A stretch of 64,000 bases of DNA from Ryuthela nishihirai (GCA_038380435.1 JAWZYU010000059.1:620001-684000), one strand, 5' to 3'. Positions 51,190 to 63,075 are shown, numbered from the stretch's first letter. Program-made: numbers and translations. The notes: generated from the sequence alone by a model not told the origin.

Positions 51190-53312
51190 TCTTTCTGCAA
51201 GTATATGGAACGTGAGGACGTTACGTTGAGTTATTCTCTTGATGTTCTCACCGAGGAATTCCAGCAATAGGACACCTATATATTCTAGGCTTATCGGTTT
51301 GCCTCTTAGCAGAGATACGCCAGTGATGTTCTTCTAGGATATGACTGCGTAATGAAAGAATTCATAAAGCAAAATTTAAAACAAAAATATAAGACAAATG
51401 TCATCTGTTGTTACGATCCCACGAAGGACTCTGATGAGAATGAAAAGAATATTTTACAGATAGCCACATGATATTTTTAATTCTCTGTAGAAAGCAGATA
51501 TTGCTAAGGTTGGTACTAACTCTGACCTATGGGCAGGAATTTTACGTCCCTTCGGCATTGATAGTTTCAATCGCAATGGAGAACGTCTCGTACAGGTAAG
51601 TAACTGAACAACTAATACTTACTACAAACACCGGGACATTTATAAATATACGTGGGTTTCACCTAATGGGTTGCACAGGAATATGATAGATTATATTTAA
51701 ATAATAACAAATGCACTATTTTGATTAGGAATACCAGACAATATAGATGAGTCAAAATTGGGTCTGACCATTGCCTGGTAAAAAGTATCTTGCAACTGAA
51801 GTTTAAGAAATGTGTAGCTAAGGTCAAAAAAAGTACCTTTAACCTGAAGGTCTGAAAGATCCATTTGTAGCTAAAGCATACCATGATAGCTATGTGATCA
51901 TTATGACAATCGTAGTTTGCTTACTGCTGAAGTTTAGAATAAATGGGATCAGTTTAAACAGGATTTTCTTAAAACTAACAGTACTCTTTTAGATAAAAGG
52001 GAACAGAGGAAACAAAATTATCTGAATGATAAGACATGGAACTTATTTTTGAAAGAAAGAAATGCAGGATTAATATGAATCAACACCCTACTAGTCGTAA
52101 CAGACAACATTATAACAAGCTTAATAAACGTGTGAAAGAACAGTTAACAGCTGATAAGACTCTTTGATTTGATAACTCGGCTGATAAAGCAGAGGAAGCG
52201 TTTAGACAGCCAAATAGCAGGGGATTATACCAGATTGTTAATGTTTTGTGTGGGAAGAAACACGATACATATTCTGATACACAGGGACTGAGGGAGAAAC
52301 ATGGTAAGTGGGTGAATATGAGAATTCTCTGACGACAAGGTGAGCTGAGCATTTCAAAGATGTTCTATACAATGTGATTATTTCTACTTCCATTGTTTGT
52401 AATGACGATAAATGCATTATTCTATCTATCCTTAGTTCATGATTGCAGCAGTTTATTCATTTAATGATGGTTTTATGGCTTTAATGTTGGCCTTGTATAA
52501 CATTTGGAAGTTGTTTCGGCTCTCTCTGAAATAAAACTAAATAAACCTCTTGGGGTAGATGAAATCACCACTGGAATGTTTAGAGCTGGGAACACTTGTG
52601 TTGACAAATGGCTGACAGAAATTTTGAATATTTTTATGATAAAGTGTTGTTTCTACAAATTTTACTAAAGCTATTGCTATCCCTATTTTTAAAAAAGGTG
52701 ATCGCAGTTCTTGCGATAACTATAGAGGTATCACCATGCTTTCTGTTCCAGGTAAAGTTTTTTAGATAGTTGTGCTTAATAGAATTAAGAATTTGGTTGA
52801 TGGACAACGGTGTGATGAACAGTGGAGATGCAGAAGTTGTAGGGGATGTATTGATCAAATATATTCACTTAGGCAGATTCTTAGGAAATGTAAGGGTTTC
52901 AGAAACCTATGGTTGCTAGCTTTGTAGATTTGAAAAAGGCTTTTGACTCTGTTGATCGCCATAATTTGTGGTTGATTGTTAGATCGTATGGAATACCTGA
53001 TAAGTTAGTTAGTGTAATGAGAGCTCTCTATAATAACACTGAGTCGTGTGCGAGAGTTGGTACGTCTTGCAGCGATTAGTTTAGCATTTCTAGTGGAGTT
53101 AGACAACATTGGCAAACAGGATAATGAACAGTGTGCGTAAGGGTTGCAGAAAAAGGGTGAGACTTAGGATGCGATGGGCAGACAATGTCAAAGAGAACCT
53201 TGCTAGAATTGATCTACAGTGGCCAAATGCAGCTGCTGTAGCTCAGAACAGACATGTCTGGAGAGGAAAATTACACTGCCTGGTAGGACCTCCATAATCC
53301 ATGGCTTCAAAA
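51190..53312 (+). mobile_element. RTE-like LINE, nearly end to end but mutated
   Basis: In order: endonuclease start (51205-51400, with a deletion after 'ctaggctt'), endonuclease end with 'IGSDHCLV' near 51755-51780 (catalytic S-D-H), linker 'AEEAFRQPNSRGLY' near 52190-52230, RT start 'KPLGVDEITTGMFRAG' near 52545-52590, 'AIAIPIFKKGDRSSCDNYRG' near 52670-52730, 'DLKKAFDSVDRHNLW' near 52927-52970, then a deletion at about 53100 that removes YADD, and the C-terminal 'RMRWADNVKENLARI' near 53168-53212. The 3' end matches other copies at 'gtaggacctccataatccat' with little triplet tail. Many stops. Confidence 0.85.
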
Positions 53313-54030
53313 GGATTTTGTATGTATGGAGATACATATTTAAATAATTTAAGAAAAATCAGTTTTTCTTAATTTATCAGTATGTCATATCGTCACACAA
53401 TTTATAATTGATTGTGTTCAGGTAATTTATAACAGAAAGTAAAAGTTTGAAATCTGATTAAAAGATACTTTACAGTTTTACGTATTTAATGATTCTTTGG
53501 CCTCAAATTTTTAGAACAAGATAAACATGCGAAAACTACGGTGTGTTGAGGACTGTTATCCCCCAGTAAACATTTTTTTAATAGTCATTATACCAGTTTA
53601 TTCAACAACGAAAAGCCGTACACGTTTCACATTGCATTTGCTATTACATGTCATATAAAGTTTATAAAATCTTGAAGTAAATGAAAAAAGAAGCAAAATT
53701 CTGAGCGCTAATAATCCGTAACTTCCACTCGAGAAGTATTCACGTGTGAGATCAGTGTCGAGTTATGTTATAGATTCCCATAACAGAGTGAAAACCACAA
53801 ATTACAGTGATGATGAAAAATTAAATTAAATCTAAAATAATCAACAGATCTCACGCAAGAAATTGTAACAACCAATAAGTATATATATATTTATTCTTGA
53901 TATCAGAATTTATTCAGAACTAGTTTTTATATTTCTATTCTTTCTCCTTTCAAATGAAAAAAAAAAAACGGAATTAAAAGATTATTCGAAGCCTAATCGT
54001 AAAAAAGCAATAAGGTAACCCAACCTTCAT
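53313..54030. other. AT-rich spacer
   Basis: No recognised feature. Confidence 0.45.
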
Positions 54031-54033
54031 AGG

Positions 54034-54062
54034 GTTGGGTTGTTTTACCTCTGAGCGGCATA
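54034..54062 (-). repeat. SINE1 3' tail scrap (29 bp)
   Basis: 'gggttgggttgttttacctc' then 'tgagcggca' equals the SINE1 tail. 'aacccaacct' just before it at 54017 forms a small inverted copy. Confidence 0.7.
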
Positions 54063-54255
54063 TTTGGATAGAGAATTGCTGTCGCTATTTAAACGGATCC
54101 GTCAGCTGCCGCTCCTCAAACAGTGCGAGACTGCGAACATTGATCAATCTGACTTTGCCGTTAGGTACGTAAATTTCAGCGGTAGTGAATACTGAAGTTA
54201 AACTTTCAGCATTTAACGTTTATTACCGAAGTTAAACGTTCTGCCAAGGTGAGGC

Positions 54256-55815
54256 ATGTTATCGTTACGAGATAAAGCACTTTTAGTTAAGCTGTATTGT
54301 CAGAACTCCGAATGTGCAAGTGCGTCTTTTCGCACCTATCGTTCGATGCGGGGTATTAGAAGTGGAAAGGGACCGATGTCTTGTTCCTCACTGATAGTTA
54401 TGATGAAAAGGTTTGAGGACGCTGGCAGTTTGGAAGCACATGAAAGAAGCGGGAGACCCAAAAAAACTATTGCAGTTGTGCACGAGGTCGAACACGAGGC
54501 CGACACACAATCGGCAGCTTCCGCACATGGGGAATGCAGTGCGTGTGAAATTTCAAGACGAACTGTCATTTCGTACGGGACTGTGTGGCGATCACTCAGG
54601 ATCATCCTCAAGAGGTATCCTTACAAAATCCAACACGTGCAGGAACTGAAACCAACCGATTTCGACAGACGTCGAAAATTTGAAAATTTGCTTTAACCCA
54701 ATTGAGAACATCAAGCTACAAGGCTATATAGTACCCACGATCCTTTAGAAAGGAGTATAAAAACATATACTGTTTTCTTTGACCAGAATAATATCCGAAA
54801 AATATACAACCAGTTCAGTTATCTTACTTATCACCGCGGGCCCTATTTATTTGGTCCATACCTGTTCTGGTAGCAAAGTTAAAAAAAAAATGAAAAACAT
54901 TTAAAGTCATGTGCTTGGTTTATTTTCCAGTATTCTTCCTCCCTTTCAGAATTAATTCCTTTCATCTCTAAACATAATTTTAAGAATTGTTTTATATGAA
55001 CACTAAAAGTTTTCCCGAAATCTGTTCTTTTTCTACACAACTTAAAAAAAAAAGTTTTCCTGAAATCTGTTCACGAATTTGCTTTTTCTACACAACTTAA
55101 AAAAATTGTCAGATTAAAGCAATTTTTAAATTTGAATTTGCAAATTGGGCTTTTCAAAAGATGGAAAACAATGCGGACTCGCTGTCAAACGTCCTGTGGA
55201 CTGATGAGGTGCACGCTTCCCTTAATGGAAGTGTAAATGCACACAACTGCCGCATCTGTGCGAGAGAGAACCCACACGCGATTGTGGAAAACCCTTTGCA
55301 TCAGCCAAAGGTGACAGCGTGGTGCGGGTTCACTGCGTCATTCATTATAGGCCTCTTTTTCTTTGAGGAAGTCCACAGCGGTCATTTCGAACTGTTACTG
55401 TCACAGGCGAGCTTTATGCAGTGCTTATAAGAGACAGCATCATTCCCTCCTTTGCAAGAGAGGCAAGCGCTCCATAATGTAACATTCGTGCAGGATGGCG
55501 CGCCTCCGCACATCACAGGTCCTGTCCAGCACCTGCTGCGATCGACATTTGGCGATGACCGTGTCCTCAGTGGCTCTTCCCTGCGCCAATGACCACCAAG
55601 GTCTCCAGACCTTACACTTTGTGACTTTTGGTTATGGGGCTACTTGAAGTCACAGGTGTACAGAGGTCGGCCGACGTCATTGGCCATGTTGAAAGAAGCT
55701 ATTCGCCATCATGTGACAGGAATTACAGCAGAAACCCTCTTCGATCATGTGCAGAGTGTCATGCCACGTCTGACGGCCATTCTCATGTATGACGGCCGTC
55801 ACATTGAACATTTGT
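54256..55815 (+). pseudogene. Tc1/mariner-like transposase pseudogene split by an insertion
   Basis: 54256-54696 gives the N-terminal part: 'LRDKALLVKLYCQNSECASA', 'RSGRPKKT' (linker), a second helix-turn-helix 'ISYGTVWRSLR' and 'YPYKIQHVQELKPTDFDRR'. The catalytic part resumes at 55141: 'NVLWTDEVHASLNGSVNAHN' (first aspartate), 'VTAWCGFTASFIIGLFFFEE', then frameshifted 'FVQDGAPPHIT' near 55485-55520 (second aspartate) and 'LCDFWLWGYLKSQVYRG' near 55618-55665 (third aspartate). Stop near 55815. Active-site aspartates are present, but frameshifts and the insertion at 54683-55134 disable it. Confidence 0.8.
54683..55134. mobile_element. Insertion of about 450 bp in the transposase, MITE-like
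   Basis: The coding sequence 'cgaaaatttg' should continue with 'caaattgggc', which is found only at 55141. The insert begins 'aaaatttgctttaa' and ends with the inverted 'attaaagcaattttt', and 'aatttg' stands at both edges (54677-54682, 55135-55140). It contains an internal direct repeat of about 50 bp (55005-55105, 'ctacacaacttaaaaaa' twice). Confidence 0.55.
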
Positions 55816-56063
55816 AATCCTAGATGCGTTGCGAATTATGCTGCGCCACTGTACAAACTACTGACACAACTGAAGCGCCACCTGTCGGTGGAAAATGTAG
55901 CTATTCTGGCAACAAAATTTTTCGTTATTAAAAAACATTCATGTCTTTCTGTGCATTTCTGTGAAAACCGCATCGTGCTACTGTCTATACTTTTCGAATT
56001 ATTGCATTTTATATTTTTTATAATTGAATTTTATATTAATTATTGACAGGGGGTAGATCGTAG

Positions 56064-57010
56064 GTGACCGACGGATGGGACACTCGATCTCCGAAATTGT
56101 CAACGAACAAGGATTTTTCTCGTACGACAGTTTCAAGAGAGTTCCGAGAATATGAAAATTCCGGCAAAAGAACAAACACCCGGGCAAGCTGCAAAGGACA
56201 ACCAGCATTGAATGATCGTGGGCTTCGCCATCTGACCCGCATCGTATGGACCGATGGGGACCAGACATTATCTGAAATCACCTCCCATCTGAACGCAAAT
56301 TCCAGCCGGGAAGTCAGTGCACAGACCGTGCAACGTTTATTTCATCATCTCAGCTTCAGGAGCCGCCAACCTACGAGAGTCCCACTTCTAACGGCACAAC
56401 ACCGGGCTCAACGATTTGCCTGGACTAAAGAGCATCGAAACTGGACCATCTAAAATTGACAACGGATAGCATTGAGTTATGAATCCCGATTTAAACTTTA
56501 TTACTTCGATGGGAGACTGGATGCTGCATGTCAGGTCGGAAGAGTATAAGCTGGTGGTGGCTCAGTGATGGCCTGGGGTGTATTTCAGTTGGAACCTTTG
56601 CTACGTGTACCGGCGACTCTCAATGTATCCCAGTATGTAGAACTGATGGCTTACCATTTTCACTCATTTATGCCATCATGCATCCCAATGGAGATCGTGT
56701 CTACCAGCACGAAAACTGTTCATCACACAGATTCAGCTTTGCTACTGCATGGTTGCAGGAGCATTGAAATAATGAATTGGCTACCCACAAGTCCAGATTT
56801 AAATCCCATTGAAAATCTTTGGGATACCATCGAGCAGAGTGGTCGTGTTCGTGTCCAATCAGCGACGACCTTGAGAGAATTGTGGACAGCTCTTGAGGAT
56901 GCATGGATCGCCATACTTGTGGAACATGTGCGCAAGCTTGTGGAATCTTTGCCTCGTCGTGTGGAGGCAGTTATCAGAGCCATTAGAGTCCGATATGTTA
57001 CCAGGTTGCT
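56064..57010 (+). pseudogene. Tc1-like transposase pseudogene
   Basis: 56064-56453 includes 'DFSRTTVSREFREYENSGKR', 'RALND'-like 'PALNDRGLRHLTRIV', and the second helix-turn-helix 'VSAQTVQRLFHHL', then 'RFAWTKEHRNW'. After frameshifts, 56545-57010 gives 'GGGSVMAWGVFQLEPLLRVP', 'YVELMAYHF' and 'LPTSPDLNPIENLWDTIEQS' (third acidic residue, E in NPIENLW), 'LPRRVEAVIRAI'. The first catalytic aspartate would fall near 56490, where the sequence is altered. Typical Tc1 length if joined, but not functional. Confidence 0.8.
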
Positions 57011-57191
57011 ATCCCTAATTCAATGGCGCTTCAATGTAAAAGTTAATGTTGAAATGAAATACATTCACTACGGTAGCTCGATTCCAATTTTTAATAAAAA
57101 AAATCTAAATACAGAAGAAGTGTGCAGTGATAATTTTGAATTAGAATCCGATATAAAAGAGAGAGACAAAGTCTTGGGACGAATCGTTTGA

Positions 57192-58102
57192 AGAAAAAAA
57201 TCATGACTTACATAGAGATAAAAATTGGTATGAAATATATATAATTCATTTCGAAGTTATGTCTCTTAAATATTAACCCATTCATTCGCGATATGAACTT
57301 CTATGGTACGGAAAAAGTATCGTAATTACTCTCCATTTTATATTAAAAATTTCGTTATATAATAAAGTCCGTTTTTTCATTTCAAACTCCCCTAAACACA
57401 TGTAACAGCAGCGCCATCATTTACGGCGTGGGTTTTTAATTTTGTGCGAAAACACAAATTGGTGTTATCTATTTTGCAAAGATAAAGAAAGTAAAAATGT
57501 AATTAAAATGGGTATCTGGTCAAATAAATAATAAATTTCGAAACGAATTCAATAAATATTAATGTGATATATATTTTTAAAACTTTCAATATAGATAACA
57601 TATATGAATCAAAACGTTAAATTTAAAATATCTTCTATCTCAGGTTTCGCTCTCTGATGAAACAAATTACAGTCTAGAAGAATCCATATCCATTAAAAGT
57701 TCGCTTTAAATGGTCAAGAGAGAGAGAGAGCATACGATCACTCTTAAACCGTAAATACTGAAAAATGGCTTTTTTTAACTACTGAAAAGGTTTTTGAAAA
57801 TGATGTACGAGGGTCATTCAAATGAGAAGAGGAAAAGTTTGAAATGAAGAGTAAATCTTTTATTGACCTATTGAACTTTGACAGGCCTAGTGAGACATTT
57901 GTTCCAACATGAGATTAGCGACATGACACTCTCCTAGAGTGACTTCTGCTTTGCATGAGGGATTCTGTGATAATGTACTGCTCCTCTTCATTTCACTTCA
58001 AATTCCATCTTCTCATGAAGTGTTTTTAGATACAGAAATTCCAAAAGAAAATACAAGATGCCAGTTACTCTATCTAATGATAATAAATTCCGACCTCGTC
58101 GT
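57192..58102. other. Spacer with a possible mariner end
   Basis: 57806-57845 'gtacgagggtcattcaaatg' resembles a mariner terminus, followed by 'cttttattgacctattgaac'; the rest is not recognisable. A short (GA)n run is at 57718-57731. Confidence 0.4.
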
Positions 58103-58428
58103 AACCTAAGTCGTTTTATCCAGTATGCAACCGGTTTCGAACCCATAAAATAAATAGTAGCGGGTCGAGACCATTTCCGATACACTCAACGTGTAATTCT
58201 CCCCGAATGTAATCGAAAAACATTAGTTTTAGATCTGTTGCTCAATTAGAACATGAGTTATAAAACTGCAAATTTTGTCGGGTTCGACCCAGTTGATCGG
58301 CTACGTAACGGGTTTGATACATTGCGTGATTGAATTAACGGCCCGAATACCGGTAGTATAACGTTATGTTCGCGAAAAAGAAACGAACGCTTCGGAAACA
58401 TTTGATATTGAATCATTTTATCTACTAA
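58103..58428. repeat. 303-bp repeat, solitary unit
   Basis: One unit with the same words in the same order as blocks A and B ('gtcgggttcgacccagttga', 'cgtgattgaattaacggccc'), including the stem-loop at about 58177-58216. It shows that the unit occurs outside the LINE context. Confidence 0.75.
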
Positions 58429-58645
58429 AGAAAATGCCAGGACACCAGTATGATGACGTTCTAGTCATTCCTAAACATACCTGTACTATATTGTTATTGT
58501 TACTTGGACAAAATGGGAGTGGACTTTGTTCAGCAGAAAACAACCCTTTTGTTCAAAATTCTTGGGCTCTTCGGTTTTAATACTTGCTGTCAAATGGCCA
58601 TAGTTTCGCAATATTATTACGAATTGATGGTGTCTCCACGGTTTG

Positions 58646-59266
58646 GATCATTATCATCATCCTCAAGCAGCCATGGGTTACAGAGATCCAACCAGACTGT
58701 GCAATTTAGTTTTCAAAGCATATCTGTACTGAGGTACATCTGCTACATTCGGCCACTGCACACCAATTCTAACAAGATCCTGTTTGACATTATCTGCCCA
58801 CCGCATCCTATGTCCCCCCCTCTTTATGAGGCCTTTATGTAAACTCTTTATAACCCTATTCGCAAATCTATAATTATCCATACGGGCAACATGGCCAAAC
58901 CAACGGAGTTTTTCTCTGCACAATATGCTGTTTCAGAGAAGTTACCGATTCCTTTGCCTAACATCATCACCAAATTCCCAAGATACCGCGTAAGCTTCTA
59001 GAATCAAAAGCATCTATTTTCCTGTTAACTTCTTAACAAAGCTTCGGAGTTTCACTACCATAACTAATCCTAGAAAGATCCAAACTATTAAACAGTCTAA
59101 TTTTATTCTTTAGGTGTATTTATGCCTATTTCTCCACACTCGTCGTAGATTCTTAAAAGTCACGACAGCAATCCTTATTCGTATGTTAATCTCATGCCGA
59201 ACTTCACCAGTATCTGTTACATAGCTACCAAGATAATTAAACTGTGACACCTGCTCAAGACTGCAA
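58646..59266 (-). pseudogene. RTE-like LINE, 3' part
   Basis: Minus-strand 'RLRWFGHVARMDNYRFANRV'-type C-terminal domain is open at 58678-58923 (81 codons, with 'HRMRWADNVKQDLVRIGVQW'). Upstream RT remnants ('GSYVTDTGEVRH' near 59195-59225) are out of frame. The 3' end has the 'catcatcctcaagcagccat' form (GAT triplets reversed). Confidence 0.8.
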
Positions 59267-59453
59267 ACCAAAAAACCAAAATATTTACTTCTGCTAAATC
59301 ATTTACATTAAAGAATCATTCATTTGAAAACCTTACTTCCATTATCTTGTATCCTGTATTACATGAACTTCTATTGAGACATGATTTAGCTTACTAGTTA
59401 ATTCGTTACGATTGTAAGCAAACCATGAGAATGTTTTAATTAACTCATCTTCT

Positions 59454-59467
59454 ATCCCTTGCAACAT
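59454..59467. repeat. Target-site duplication of the SINE1 at 59468 (left)
   Basis: 'atcccttgcaacat', exactly repeated at 59801-59814. Confidence 0.9.
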
Positions 59468-59800
59468 CCCAGGTTCGAGTCCCAGCTGGGTCAGCGTTGA
59501 GGTTTATCTCCGCATAACTCCCCGCCCTGCCCACGGTCAGTAGGGGACACCGATGGGCTTGGAAAGGCCGCCGTCCGTCGGATGGGACGTTAAGCCGTGG
59601 TCCCGTGTGCGGGAGAGCCATACCCTGTGCACGTTAAAGAACACGCTGGATGGCCTTGACGGGAGGCTACCATCTGTCTCCCAACAGCTGTTCCAGTGGG
59701 TCCCCTCCCCCAACCTTCTCTGAGCCTTCGGGGTCCATGTGACCTGGCCATTTAGCCCATGGTGTGCAAAAAAGTGCCGCTCAGAGGTAAAACAACCCAA
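59468..59800 (+). repeat. SINE1, 5'-truncated at the B box, with 14-bp duplication
   Basis: Starts 'cccaggttcgagtcccagct', so the A box is lost, then runs to the tail 'gaggtaaaacaacccaa' with close to consensus sequence. A clean 14-bp duplication shows that the truncation happened during insertion, not later. Confidence 0.93.
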
Positions 59801-59814
59801 ATCCCTTGCAACAT

Positions 59815-60988
59815 TTTGCACTTTCTAATAAAATTCTGATTCACGTTTCAATTGTATTATATATATTATTTTATTTTCCTTCTAAATACAAAACCAATTT
59901 TTTTTCGTTACCCACCACTTGTTTTATTAAAATATTTTCCTAATAAAAAATGCCAAACATTGTTATGCGTCCCCTGGAACAAACCATTCCAACACTCTAC
60001 ATTCAGAGAGCTAATGCTCTTATGTTTTAGGTTTGTTTCGTCCAACCCAAACACTATAGCGTGAGGGAAACTATAAAACGTTTTCCTCCACGCCCAGGGG
60101 GCTATTCCATAAACAATGAAAATAAGAAAGAATCGAACAGTTCAATTTTCACCTATGTCGTGTAGGAAATATATGCAAATATTTTTCATTCTACTGTGAC
60201 ACACCTTCCTGATAAAGGATTATTACGGAATTATTCGCATACGTTTTCATTTACCCTTAGAATCTCTCTGTGCTTTCAAAATAGTTTGAACTGAATCTGA
60301 CATAGATTATAACGAGTATTTGGGAATCATGTCATGTTGTAAAAAGCCATTCCTGTTACACAGTAGTATACAGTTCCTTCAGGATAGAGGATAATAGAGG
60401 TTGTGACGAAACGCGTCTGGGAGAGCTTTTATATAACGTTTACAAGGATATCAGGTGTAAAGGAGAAATCGATTGCTTCGAGACTTGTGTTTGTAGGTAC
60501 TGATGTATTCCTGGAGTACTGAGAAGCTGTCTTAGATTGCGAGTTGTTTTTCGGTCATGCAGGTTGAAGAATAGTGAAATATGTTGCAGAAACTCAGACA
60601 CGGTGTCTGAAGTGAAAGGAGCTTTTTGAATTTCTGAAAAGTTGGCTGGTTTAGAAATTCGAAGTATAGCGTTGTCTATTCCTTCTGCTTGAGGAAATTA
60701 TGAGATTGCCGTGGAAAGTAGTTTCTAGCTTTTCTAATGCTTTTGTGATATACCAGTAATAGCTCGCTGGAAGGTATTGAGAAAAGTGTCTAAGGATATC
60801 TTTGAGAACTCTTGAGTTCCATTTGAATTTTAGTAACTGAAATGTTGGTAGGTTCTGCTGAAAGAAGTATAACACGTGTCATCTGATATGAAACATGATG
60901 ATATTTATATTTAAAAATATAGTTTTCTCTAATCCAGTGAGAATATGCTGTGTCATTTCCTGTGTTTCCAGGCAGGAGAATTATATAC
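59815..60988. other. Spacer without recognised gene
   Basis: No motif-bearing frame. 60350-60880 is less AT-rich but not recognisable. Confidence 0.4.
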
Positions 60989-61168
60989 CCACTACTGATC
61001 TACGGGACCTGGGTTCGAGCCCCGGGTAAGGCATGGCTGTTTGTGTCGTTTTTCTGCTGAGGTCCTGCCATCCTCTCAGACCTTCTACTGTGGCATATAA
61101 ACTGACAGGCTCCTGTCAGACCTCTGTGGGAAGCAGCTGCTTGAGGGGGTATTTTTTTATTTTTTTTA
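60989..61168 (+). repeat. SINE2 copy, 5'-truncated
   Basis: Begins near the A/B interval ('ctactgatctacgggacctg'), B box 'gggttcgagccccgggtaag', tail 'gaagcagctgcttgaggggg' plus T-rich tail. Close to consensus. Confidence 0.9.
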
Positions 61169-61447
61169 CGGATGCTGAATGTTCGGTGCTTCATCGATAT
61201 CAGCACTGTTTGCTGCAACAATTTTTCTTAGTATGGTCGAAGCGTCGGCAATGAGTATAGCTGCGATGTTTATCCAAAAGAATCGTTTTATGAAGTTTCC
61301 ATCATACACGAATTCAATTGGACAAAAGATGCCTAGAATAATCACAACAGTGGGTGTGTGCATTTTGGTAGATATTTCACGTCGCAAAAACAGACGCAGC
61401 TCGAAAATAATAAGTTTTAATTGGAATTCATTATGTAATTCCTCCAT
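61166..61447 (-). CDS. Hydrophobic open frame, possible receptor exon
   Basis: A 93-codon minus-strand frame contains 'FELRLFLRREIST', 'VVIILGIFCPIEF' and 'WINIAAILIADASTILRKI', so one or two membrane-like segments. The last part loosely resembles the penultimate transmembrane helix of insect gustatory receptors, but the diagnostic T-Y-x5-Q motif is absent. A 'gtaaaa' follows the frame, where the SINE2 tail begins. The opposite strand is open for 139 codons (61179-61598) with no motif. This could be chance. Confidence 0.2.
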   Translation of the reverse strand: MEELHNEFQLKLIIFELRLFLRREISTKMHTPTVVIILGIFCPIEFVYDGNFIKRFFWINIAAILIADASTILRKIVAANSADIDEAPNIQHP

Positions 61448-61895
61448 TCTGATAATATGGTTGTCACATGGCAGAAAACGTGTACATAAAGCATCAGTAA
61501 ATAAATTAGCTGTTACTTTTATTCTCTATAAGAATAAAAGCAACAAACTAGACAAACAAGACATACATATTTTTCTATCATTTAACCCAGTTATTTAACT
61601 ATATAGTTTCAGGTGGTAAAAATCAGGGTAAAATCCGATAACATTCGAAAATATCATACCGTATACATATGTAGACCTGAATCTAGAAGAAAAGAGAATT
61701 GAAGTCGGGGGAAAAGCTGTCTAAATGAAAGGGGGAACGTCGTTCCGGTGTAAACTATTTTCATACAAATTTTGAATATTGGTTTCGGTTCATTTTGGCT
61801 AAATCATATCTGTAAATTCGAAAAATATCACGAGCTGAAACAGCTCTAGTAGTACATAGAATATAACATGATTATTTCTTGCGAGGGAGGCGTAT

Positions 61896-61940
61896 AGGCA
61901 TTTTGGCATTTTAGGCATTTTGGCATTTTAGGCATTTTGA
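61896..61940. repeat. Short tandem repeat (GGCATTTTA/GGCATTTT)
   Basis: Five or six copies of 'ggcatttt' with alternating 'a' or 'gg' spacers. Confidence 0.85.
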
Positions 61941-62153
61941 TAATGTACTCAATAAAGCTTGAGGCTTTGGCTGCTGCAATGGGATGGCTTTTCTCTTTTA
62001 GCAAAACGATGAAATTTGTAGTTCCTAAATCTGTAACAAGGCGGACAATTTCTTCTTCTTGAGGGAAAGTTCACCGTCCTGCAAAAAGATGCATTTGTAG
62101 AAGAAAGTATTGCATCAGTACTGAATTTTGCATGCATTGGTATGTTTCATGGT

Positions 62154-62162
62154 ACTTCGCTC
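62154..62162. repeat. Target-site duplication of the SINE1 at 62163
   Basis: 'acttcgctc', repeated at 62555-62563. Confidence 0.85.
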
Positions 62163-62554
62163 AGGGTTGGGTTGTTTTGTTTTACCTCTGAGCGACACTT
62201 TTTTGCACACCATGGGCTAAATGGCCAGGTCACATGGACCCCGAAGGCTCAGAGAAGGTTGGGGGAGGGGACCCACTGGAACAGCTGTTGGGAAACAGAT
62301 GGTACCCTCCCGTCAAGGCCATACAGCGTGTTCTTTAACGTGCACAGAGTATGTCTCTCCCTCACACGGGGCCAAGGCTTATCGTCCCATCCGACGGACG
62401 GCGGCCTTTCCAAGCCCATCGGTGTCCCCTACTGAACGCGGGCAGGGCGGGGAATTTTGCGGAGATAAATCTCAACGCTGACCCAGCTGGGACTCGAACC
62501 TGGGAACTACAGATTACGAGCCTGGCGCGCAACCGACTGGGCCACCCCCGCCCC
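62163..62554 (-). repeat. SINE1, full length, young
   Basis: Tail 'gggttgggttgttttgtttt' (slightly extended), complete 3' module, centre and head to 'ccacccccgcccc'. Flanked by a 9-bp target duplication. Confidence 0.93.
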
Positions 62555-62563
62555 ACTTCGCTC

Positions 62564-63075
62564 GGGATGCCATGTTTATAATAATTTGGCCATACGGTGT
62601 AAATTCACCCTTATTGGTTAAAATGTTTCACTTACCTCGTGTCTAGTCGAAATATTTGTAATAATACAGTTAGTCATCTTCATTACTCTAAAATATTTTA
62701 AAGCAATCGGTTTTCCTTTTTCAGTCAAAAGAGGAAATTTTATTACTCTATACGTTTACCGTCAGATAGATAACATAATTACAGAAGACTTCTAAAACTA
62801 CCGCTTTTTAAATTGATAAACATCTTAGTAGGATTATTACTTGCTTCTCCAATAGACTCAATAATTGCATTTAAATGTTCTGAAACTCTTTTGGGTTTCG
62901 AATCTCGGGACCGATCCACGGGTTGCTTTATTATTATTTCTTTTTGCTTATGCCAACTGGTCTTATCCTGAGATGGAGATGGTAATGAGTAAAGTTTTAC
63001 CTGGAGCATCGCATATCCATATACGATCTACGATTTGACGTTTCGCGAAAACTGATAATCTTTAATAAATAAATA
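62564..63075. other. Spacer with an unassigned 76-codon frame
   Basis: The minus-strand frame 62779-63009 is charged ('RSRDSKPKRVSEHLNAIIES') and ends in a normal stop. I recognise no family; it could be the tail of a decayed gene. Confidence 0.25.

Larger units (their letters stand above)
45090..51300. repeat. Block C, inverted copy of block A
   Basis: Inverted relative to 14085-25281: SINE2 (45092), SINE1 fragment (45484), AT-rich core, SINE2 (47111), Harbinger left half (48107), TATA segment, LINE tail, pogo-like remnant, then the LINE endonuclease. It lacks the A-specific MITE and the 4.16-kb segment. 45705-47110 and 47298-48106 contain no recognisable gene. Confidence 0.85.

Noticed and set aside
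61179..61598. 139-codon plus-strand frame
   Set aside because: It overlaps the SINE2 tail edge and the opposite-strand hydrophobic frame; no motif in either direction is decisive.
62142..62581. Overlapping open frames of 60-130 codons with similar proteins (for example 'ARSHGPRRLREGWGRG')
   Set aside because: They recur wherever SINE1 occurs and are translations of the SINE in several frames, not protein genes. The same applies near 31811, 33563, 35614, 44696 and 59537.
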